Assembly: GCF_034555965.1 (NCBI RefSeq)
Contig: NZ_JAYDCK010000003.1
Location: 1,612,001 to 1,676,000 of the forward strand
DNA length: 64,000 bases
Source of the DNA: Aquicoccus sp. G2-2
Lineage (GTDB): Bacteria; Pseudomonadota; Alphaproteobacteria; Rhodobacterales; Rhodobacteraceae
Reading direction: 5' to 3'
Both the position numbers and the translations under genes were made by a program. Shown piece by piece: positions 58,464 through 64,000 of this stretch. The first letter of the stretch is position 1, and the number at the start of each line of letters is the position of its first letter. Under the pieces are notes generated by a model. That model saw only the letters and a program-made list of their open reading frames with translations. It was not told where the DNA came from and did no database searches.

Positions 58464-59144
58464 ATGCCAATCACCACCGCCGTTTTCGATGCCTATGGCA
58501 CGCTTTTTGATGTCACCGCCGCCGCTCGCGAAGCCGCCGCCGCCCCCGGTGGCGAAGCATTGGCTTCCATCTGGCCCGAGCTTGCCGCCCACTGGCGCAC
58601 CAAACAGCTTGAATATTCATGGCTGCGCGCAATCACCGGCGATCACACCGACTTCTGGCAGGTGACCCAAGACGGCCTCGACTGGGCGCTAGAGAAGTGC
58701 GCGCTCAATGACGACGCCCTGCGCAGCCGCCTGCTTGATCTCTACTGGAAGCTCAGCGCCTATCCCGATGTCGCACCGATGCTGGCGCGGCTGAAGGAAA
58801 AGGGGCTCAACACCGCAATCCTGTCCAACGGCTCACCTGAGATGCTCGACGGCGCCACCCGCTCCGCCGGGATCACCGATCTGCTTGATGATCTTCTGTC
58901 GGTCGAATCCGTCGGCATCTTCAAACCGGCACCAGAGGTTTACGCGCTGGCCACCAAACGCTTCTCCTGCACGGTGGAGGAGGTGTTCTTCGTGTCCTCA
59001 AACGGCTGGGACGTGGCCTCGGCTGCGGGCTACGGGTTTCGCACCGCATGGGTCAACCGCATGGGTCAACCGACCGAGCGTCTGCCAAGCCAGCCACACC
59101 ATATCCTCCCCGACCTTTCCACCCTGCCCGACATCATCGGTTGA
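58464..59144 (+). CDS. Haloacid dehalogenase type II (HAD superfamily)
   Basis: A 226-residue HAD hydrolase of the L-2-haloacid dehalogenase family: nucleophile Asp in FDAYGTLFD, Ser/Thr in LSNGSP, Lys in IFKPAPEVY and the SSNGWDVASAAGYGF motif. ATG 58464 has GGAAAGGA eight bases upstream; the first ATG (58458) is too close to it. Substrate in the cell is unknown. First gene of a four-gene plus-strand run. Confidence 0.9.
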   Translation: MPITTAVFDAYGTLFDVTAAAREAAAAPGGEALASIWPELAAHWRTKQLEYSWLRAITGDHTDFWQVTQDGLDWALEKCALNDDALRSRLLDLYWKLSAYPDVAPMLARLKEKGLNTAILSNGSPEMLDGATRSAGITDLLDDLLSVESVGIFKPAPEVYALATKRFSCTVEEVFFVSSNGWDVASAAGYGFRTAWVNRMGQPTERLPSQPHHILPDLSTLPDIIG

Positions 59145-59147
59145 CCC

Positions 59148-59981
59148 ATGCCGCAATTCACCACGTCCGACGGTCTCTCGCTTTTCTACACTGACGAAGG
59201 CACCGGCACGCCGCTTTTGTGCCTTGCCGGACTGACCCGCGACCACCGCGATTTCGATTTCGTTGCGCCGCATCTTCACAGCCCCGCTTTCCCCGATCTG
59301 CGCCTCATCCGGCTCGATTATCGCGGGCGCGGCGCGTCTGATTGGGCCGATCCGTCAACCTACACAATCCCGATTGAAGCGCGCGATACTCTCGAACTGC
59401 TCGACCATCTCGGGCTTGAAAGCGCCGCAATCCTCGGCACCTCGCGCGGCGGGCTTATCGCCATGACACTCGCCGCGCTTGCCAAACCGCGCCTGCGTGG
59501 CGTGGCCCTCAACGATGTCGGGCCAGAGCTGGACCCCGCCGGGTTGGCCAATATTGCCACCGTTATCGGGCGCAACCCTTCGGCCAAATCCTACGCCGCT
59601 CTCCTCGCGGCATGGCCCGGTATCATGCAGAGCTTCTCCAACGTGCCGGAAAACCGCTTCGCCGAAGAAATAGCGCGGCTTTACAATGAGACCCCAACCG
59701 GCCTCGAAATCACCTATGACCCCAAATTGCGCGATGCAGTTCTCGCGGCGGGGGAAGACCCCATGCCCGATCTCTGGCCGCTTTTCGACGCCCTCGAAGG
59801 TCTGCCGCTTTGCACCCTGAGGGCAGAGCATTCCAACATCCTGCCCGCCAGCACATTTGCAGAAATGCGCCACCGCAGGCCCGACATGATCGCCGCCGAA
59901 ATCCCGGATCGTGGCCACGTGCCCTATCTTGACGAACCCGCCAGCCTCGCTGCCCTCGCAAAATGGAGCGCCCTCCTGTGA
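59148..59981 (+). CDS. Alpha/beta hydrolase
   Basis: A 277-residue hydrolase with the elbow GTSRGG (nucleophile Ser), an Asp-bearing loop and RGHVPYLDEP for the catalytic His. RLDYRGRGAS is the oxyanion-side strand. Substrate unknown. Three bases after the dehalogenase gene and overlapping the next by four (GTGA), so cotranscribed. Confidence 0.9.
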   Translation: MPQFTTSDGLSLFYTDEGTGTPLLCLAGLTRDHRDFDFVAPHLHSPAFPDLRLIRLDYRGRGASDWADPSTYTIPIEARDTLELLDHLGLESAAILGTSRGGLIAMTLAALAKPRLRGVALNDVGPELDPAGLANIATVIGRNPSAKSYAALLAAWPGIMQSFSNVPENRFAEEIARLYNETPTGLEITYDPKLRDAVLAAGEDPMPDLWPLFDALEGLPLCTLRAEHSNILPASTFAEMRHRRPDMIAAEIPDRGHVPYLDEPASLAALAKWSALL

Positions 59982-60952
59982 ATATCGAAATGATCCGCGC
60001 CGCCCAGTCTCGCCTCGACGGCCACGCGCGGCGCACCCCGTTGCTGTCCTCCCCATTCCTTGATGAAATCGCCGGCAAGCACCTCTTCGTCAAAGCTGAA
60101 TGTCTCCAACATACCGGCAGCTTCAAGTTTCGCGGCGGTTGGTCCGCCGTCTCGGCGCTTGACCCGGCAACCCGCGCCAAGGGTGTCATCGCGTTTTCCT
60201 CGGGCAACCACGCGCAAGGCGTGGCCCTCGCCGCCGCCAGTCACGGCGCACCAAGCGTCATCGTCATGCCCTCCGATGCGCCCGCCCTGAAAATCGCCAA
60301 CACCCGTGCGCTCGGGGCTGAGGTAGTGCTCTATGAGCGCGCACGCGAAGACCGGGACGCCATCGGCGCAGAACTCGCGCAGGAACGCGGCCTCACCCTG
60401 ATCAAACCTTTTGATGAGCCGCTGGTGATCGCGGGCCAAGGCACTTGCGGGTTGGAAATCGCTCAACAAGCCGCCGACCACGGCATCACTGCCGCAGAGG
60501 TGCTTACAAATTGCGGCGGCGGTGGGCTGACCTCCGGCATCGCGCTGGCTTTAGAGGCCGACTCTCCCGGTTTCACCACCCGCCCGTGTGAGCCGGAAGG
60601 GTTTGACGATACCGCCCGTTCGCTCACCTCGGGCAGGATAGAGCGCAACACCCGCCTCTCCGGCTCGCTCTGCGATGCGATTGTCACGCCCTCGCCGGGC
60701 AATCTTACCTTCCCGATCATGGCCCGGCTTTGCGGTCCCGGTCTCGTCGTCACCGAAGAAGAGGCGCTCAAGGCAATGGCGCTGGCTTTCCTGCGGCTCA
60801 AAATCGTGCTGGAACCCGGCGGGGCCGTCTCGCTTGCCGCCGCCTTGTTTCACAGCGATGAAATCGGCACGGACACCGTCATTGCGGTCGCCACCGGCGG
60901 CAATGTTGACCCGAAAATCTTCCAGCGCGCGCTTGCCACGCTTCCCGGCTAA
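59978..60952 (+). CDS. Threonine/serine dehydratase (fold type II PLP enzyme)
   Basis: A 324-residue PLP enzyme: Lys of TGSFKFRGG binds PLP, SSGNHAQGVA is the substrate loop and NCGGGGLTSG the phosphate loop. No ACT regulatory domain, so a catabolic threonine ammonia-lyase or serine racemase-like enzyme is likely. GTG 59978 overlaps the hydrolase stop as GTGA; ATG 59990 is an alternative. Confidence 0.9.
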   Translation: MNIEMIRAAQSRLDGHARRTPLLSSPFLDEIAGKHLFVKAECLQHTGSFKFRGGWSAVSALDPATRAKGVIAFSSGNHAQGVALAAASHGAPSVIVMPSDAPALKIANTRALGAEVVLYERAREDRDAIGAELAQERGLTLIKPFDEPLVIAGQGTCGLEIAQQAADHGITAAEVLTNCGGGGLTSGIALALEADSPGFTTRPCEPEGFDDTARSLTSGRIERNTRLSGSLCDAIVTPSPGNLTFPIMARLCGPGLVVTEEEALKAMALAFLRLKIVLEPGGAVSLAAALFHSDEIGTDTVIAVATGGNVDPKIFQRALATLPG

Positions 60953-61052
60953 GGTATTTCCGGGCCTGATTTTCGCGCCTTGAACAACCCTGCATTGCAA
61001 AGTGGCACTCTCAACGGCATTATCCGCCCGATATCCAACCGGAGCCACCCCT

Positions 61053-61760
61053 ATGGCAGATTTTCTCTTGATCCATGGCGCTTGCCACGGTGCGTGGTGC
61101 TGGCGTGATCTCATCCCTGCACTCATCGACCGTGGCCATACCGCGCGCGCGATTGATCTTCCCGGCCATGGCGGCGATCTCACCCCGATCCCTGACATCA
61201 CGCTCGACGCCTATGCCAAGGCCATCTTGGCGGCGATTTCCGCCCCTGTCACCCTCGTCGGGCATTCCATGGCGGGTTTTCCCATCACCCGCGCCGCGGC
61301 ACTGGCCCCGGCGAAAATCGCGCGTCTGATTTACCTCTGTGCCTATGTGCCGCGCGCGGGCCTCACTCTGGCGGAAATGCGCCGCAAGGCACCGCGCCAA
61401 CCACTGATGCCCGCGTTGATGCTCTCTGAAGACCGGACCAGCTTTCGCATCGACCCGGCCCGAACCGAAGCTCTTTTCTACCACGACTGCCCCGATGGCA
61501 CCGCCGCCTTTGCCAATACCCGGCTTTGCGCACAGGCGGTGCAGCCAATGGAAACACCGTGCCTGACCAACGCCAGCCTCGCCACCATCCCGCGCGCCTA
61601 TATTCGTTGCTCCGAGGATCAGACGATTCCGCCGGAATATCAGCACACAATGACGCAGGACTGGCCTGCCGGGGCTGTCCACGACTTTCCCACCGGCCAT
61701 TCACCGTTTCTGGCCGACCCGTCCGGCCTCGCCGCGCTGCTGACCCGCATCGTCAGGTAG
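61053..61760 (+). CDS. Alpha/beta hydrolase (MES/HNL-like)
   Basis: A 235-residue protein resembling plant methylesterases and hydroxynitrile lyases: FLLIHGACHGAWCWRDLI, the elbow VGHSMAGFP (Ser) and the His in PTGHSPFLADP. ATG 61053 gives the normal N-terminus. Substrate unknown. 100 bases after the dehydratase gene. Confidence 0.88.
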   Translation: MADFLLIHGACHGAWCWRDLIPALIDRGHTARAIDLPGHGGDLTPIPDITLDAYAKAILAAISAPVTLVGHSMAGFPITRAAALAPAKIARLIYLCAYVPRAGLTLAEMRRKAPRQPLMPALMLSEDRTSFRIDPARTEALFYHDCPDGTAAFANTRLCAQAVQPMETPCLTNASLATIPRAYIRCSEDQTIPPEYQHTMTQDWPAGAVHDFPTGHSPFLADPSGLAALLTRIVR

Positions 61761-61854
61761 GGAATACCAGACTTTCCGCGAGGTCAGCCACCCGGCACGC
61801 TTCACGGCCCGGCCTTGCGCGCCTATCTTCTCCCAGCATTGCTTCGGAAGCTTC

Positions 61855-63063
61855 ATGGACGCGCGCCTGCCCATTCTCTTCATCCTGCTCACCGTGGTAA
61901 TCGATGCCATGGGGATCGGTCTCATCATGCCGGTCATGCCTGCGCTGCTCGAAGAAATCACCGGCGGCGGCGTGGCCGAGGCAGCGATGTGGGGCGGGCT
62001 TCTGGCCACCGTTTTTGCGGTGATGCAGTTTCTCTTCGGCCCGGTCGTCGGCGCCCTGTCGGATCGCTTCGGGCGCCGCCCGGTGCTGCTCATCTCGCTG
62101 CTGGCCATGGCCATAGACTATGCCGTAATGGCCCTCGCACAGACTATCTGGCTCTTGCTTATCGCGCGGATCATTGGCGGCATCACGGCGGCCACGCAAT
62201 CAACCGCCAATGCCTATATGGCCGACATCTCGGAACCACATCAGAAAGCCGCGCGCTTTGGGTTGGTCGCGGCGGGGTTCGGCGTCGGCTTCGTGCTCGG
62301 CCCGGTGCTGGGCGGAGTGCTTGCCGAAACCAGCACCCGCGCACCATTCTGGGCCGCAGGTGGCCTCGCCCTTGCCAACGTCACCTTGGGCTTCTTCGTG
62401 CTGCGCGAAACCGTAACCGACAGGATACGGCGCGCCTTCTCGTGGCGTCGGGCCAATCCTTTCGGCGCGTTTCGCGCAGTGATGCGCCTCTCCGGGCTAT
62501 CGGCACAGCTCACCGTCTATTTCCTGTTTCAGGTTGCCACCATGGTTTATCCGGCAGTCTGGGCCTATTTCCTCACCGAACGCTTCGGCTGGAGCGAGTT
62601 GATGATTGGCATTTCGCTCGGGCTCTATGGATTCTTCTTCGCGCTTGTCATGGGCTTCGGGGTGCAGCCCGCGATCAACCGGCTCGGGCAACGTGGCACA
62701 GTGTTTCTTGGCCTCGCCTGCGAAATGGTCTCACTGCTCGTGCTCACCGTGATCGACGATGGCATGCTGCTTCTGGTGATGATCCCCATCGCCGCGCTTG
62801 GCTCGCTGGCAATCCCCGCCCTGCAATCGGCCATGTCGCAAATCGCGCCTGACAATGCCCAGGGCGAACTGCAAGGAGTGCTATCGTCTACCGCGTCCAT
62901 GGCAATGATCCTCACCCCCATCGTGATGACACAAGTCTTCGCTTTTTTCACGCACGCCGACGCCCCGCTCTACCTGCCCGGCGCGCCGTTCCTGCTCGCC
63001 GCATTGTTGATGTCAGGCTGCGTTATCGTCTTTCTGCGCACTTCCGTCCCGTCACGCCCCTGA
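61855..63063 (+). CDS. MFS transporter, TetA-like drug exporter family
   Basis: A 402-residue twelve-helix transporter. Motif A is GALSDRFGRRPVLL; helix 1 has VVIDAMGIGLIMPVMP, as in TetA(A)-type proteins, and the motif C-like GVGFVLGPVLGG is in helix 5. It may export tetracycline-like compounds, but chromosomal members often have other substrates. Confidence 0.9.
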   Translation: MDARLPILFILLTVVIDAMGIGLIMPVMPALLEEITGGGVAEAAMWGGLLATVFAVMQFLFGPVVGALSDRFGRRPVLLISLLAMAIDYAVMALAQTIWLLLIARIIGGITAATQSTANAYMADISEPHQKAARFGLVAAGFGVGFVLGPVLGGVLAETSTRAPFWAAGGLALANVTLGFFVLRETVTDRIRRAFSWRRANPFGAFRAVMRLSGLSAQLTVYFLFQVATMVYPAVWAYFLTERFGWSELMIGISLGLYGFFFALVMGFGVQPAINRLGQRGTVFLGLACEMVSLLVLTVIDDGMLLLVMIPIAALGSLAIPALQSAMSQIAPDNAQGELQGVLSSTASMAMILTPIVMTQVFAFFTHADAPLYLPGAPFLLAALLMSGCVIVFLRTSVPSRP

Positions 63064-63153
63064 AGGCAAATAATTTCGCGCTTGCACCGCACACTCGGTT
63101 CAGCCCAGATTCGCCCCAGATATGCACGAATCCGAACCGGGAGACCCACCACC

Positions 63154-64000
63154 ATGTCCGCCATCAAAGCTGCCGTCTGCCACGAATTCGGCGAACCGCT
63201 CACCATTGAAACCGTTGAATTGCGCGCCCCCGCCCTTGGCGAGGTCGAAGTCGCGCTCGAAGCGGTGGCCATCTGCCATTCCGACATCTCCTATGCCGAT
63301 GGCGCGTGGGGCGGTACGCTCCCGGCGGTTTACGGCCACGAAGCGGCGGGCCGCGTCTCTGCCGTGGGCGAAGGTGTCCGCGATTTCGCCGTGGGCGACC
63401 ATGTGCTCGTCACCCTTATCCGGGCCTGCGGCACCTGCCCGTCCTGCGCCAGCGGCAAACCTACGATCTGCGAAACGCCTTACAATGGCGATCATGGCCC
63501 GCTCACCATGCCCGATGGCTCGGTCCTGCATCAGGCCATGGCCTGCGGTGCCTTCGCCGAAAAGGTGGTGATTGATCAATCGCAACTGGTGGCCCTGCCT
63601 TCGGATTTGGAAAAAGACGTGGCCTCCCTGCTGTCCTGCGGTGTGATTACCGGCGTCGGCGCAGTGGTGAACGCCGCTGGCTTGCGCGCCGGGCAAGACG
63701 TGGTGGTGATTGGTGCTGGCGGCGTCGGCCTCAATACGATCCAAGGGGCGCGCATTGCCGGTGCCCGCCGCATCGTCGCCGTCGACATGAGCGAAGACAA
63801 GCTTGAAGACGCCAAGGAATTCGGCGCCACCGATGGCGTGCTTGCCACCGAGAAATCGCCATGGCGCGCAGCGATAAAGGCCATGGGGCGCGGGGCCGAC
63901 GCCGTTTTCGTGACCGTCGGCGCAATTGCCGCCTACGACAGCGCACCGCGCTACCTCGCGCGCGGCGGCAAAGTGCTGATGGTCGGGATGCCGCACGGCT
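63154..64000 (+). CDS. Zinc-dependent alcohol dehydrogenase, 3' end outside window
   Basis: 282 residues of a medium-chain dehydrogenase, open at the right edge. Catalytic zinc ligands CHSD and GHEAAG, structural zinc Cys in CGTCPSCASGKPTIC, and the NAD fold VVVIGAGGVGLNTIQ. Resembles class III-type alcohol dehydrogenases. ATG 63154 gives the normal start. Confidence 0.92.
   Translation, partial: MSAIKAAVCHEFGEPLTIETVELRAPALGEVEVALEAVAICHSDISYADGAWGGTLPAVYGHEAAGRVSAVGEGVRDFAVGDHVLVTLIRACGTCPSCASGKPTICETPYNGDHGPLTMPDGSVLHQAMACGAFAEKVVIDQSQLVALPSDLEKDVASLLSCGVITGVGAVVNAAGLRAGQDVVVIGAGGVGLNTIQGARIAGARRIVAVDMSEDKLEDAKEFGATDGVLATEKSPWRAAIKAMGRGADAVFVTVGAIAAYDSAPRYLARGGKVLMVGMPHG

Noticed and set aside
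1-64000. tRNA, rRNA, CRISPR array, insertion sequence or prophage
   Set aside because: No cloverleaf, direct-repeat array, transposase or phage gene was seen; gaps are short apart from 28088-28428.

Overview
The window is chromosomal DNA from a GC-rich alphaproteobacterium, most likely a Rhodobacterales (Roseobacter-group) member. This rests on CobS/CobT-type aerobic cobaltochelatase genes, an Irr-type Fur regulator divergent from fabA-fabB-fabI, paired DUF2484 genes inside the mur cluster, a DddQ-like DMSP-lyase cupin, and a SAM/SAH riboswitch in front of metK, a class described from Rhodobacterales. I saw no rRNA, tRNA, CRISPR array, insertion sequence or prophage.

Layout. 1-5.8 kb: 3' part of pepN, a DMSP-lyase-like cupin, small membrane proteins, a hot-dog thioesterase, a DUF4177 protein, bolA and a J-domain protein. 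5.9-8.5 kb: an oxidative-stress type locus on the minus strand (ECF sigma, anti-sigma, fasciclin protein, exported MsrB), with the same promoter-like motif in front of the fasciclin and msrB genes. 8.6-15.4 kb: cobS and cobT separated by an antisense ClC channel gene, then a Xaa-Pro aminopeptidase and a DUF427 protein. 15.5-22.4 kb: a second ClC channel with CBS region, an unknown membrane protein, a GlcD-like flavoprotein, a TauE-type permease and a LuxR-hydrolase fusion. 22.6-37 kb: a long minus-strand cell-envelope and division cluster (ftsW, murG, murC, two DUF2484 genes, murB, ddl, ftsQ, ftsA, ftsZ, lpxC, bamD, recN). 37.2-53.6 kb: a BaiN-like flavoprotein, a glycosyltransferase-like gene, then the alphaproteobacterial string miaB-phoH-ybeY-corC-lnt-metK-trmB, interrupted by an OmpA/lipoprotein pair and by a GST gene plus a Csu-like chaperone-usher pilus operon. 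53.6-64 kb: a BRCT protein, fabI-fabB-fabA, irr, an FKBP, a HAD dehalogenase, two alpha/beta hydrolases, a PLP-dependent dehydratase, an MFS exporter and a truncated Zn alcohol dehydrogenase.

A pattern running through the window: seven positions in six genes (the cupin, aminopeptidase P, ClC-CBS twice, lpxC, murC, the fimbrial usher) show a frame break that one extra base in a G or C run would repair. lpxC and murC are essential in nearly all Gram-negative bacteria, so the simplest reading is systematic homopolymer under-calling in the assembly, not gene decay. Apparent fusions and C-terminal extensions at these places (cupin with downstream membrane protein, murC tail) should not be trusted.

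The most interesting signals are the sigma/fasciclin/MsrB locus with its shared TGAACC-N14-TATGA motif, the metK riboswitch, a 33-residue module shared by the adjacent OmpA and lipoprotein genes, a pilus chaperone that stops after its first domain, a LuxR-hydrolase whose catalytic His is replaced by Gln, a perfect DnaA box upstream of ftsZ, and an 18-bp palindrome between fabA and irr.
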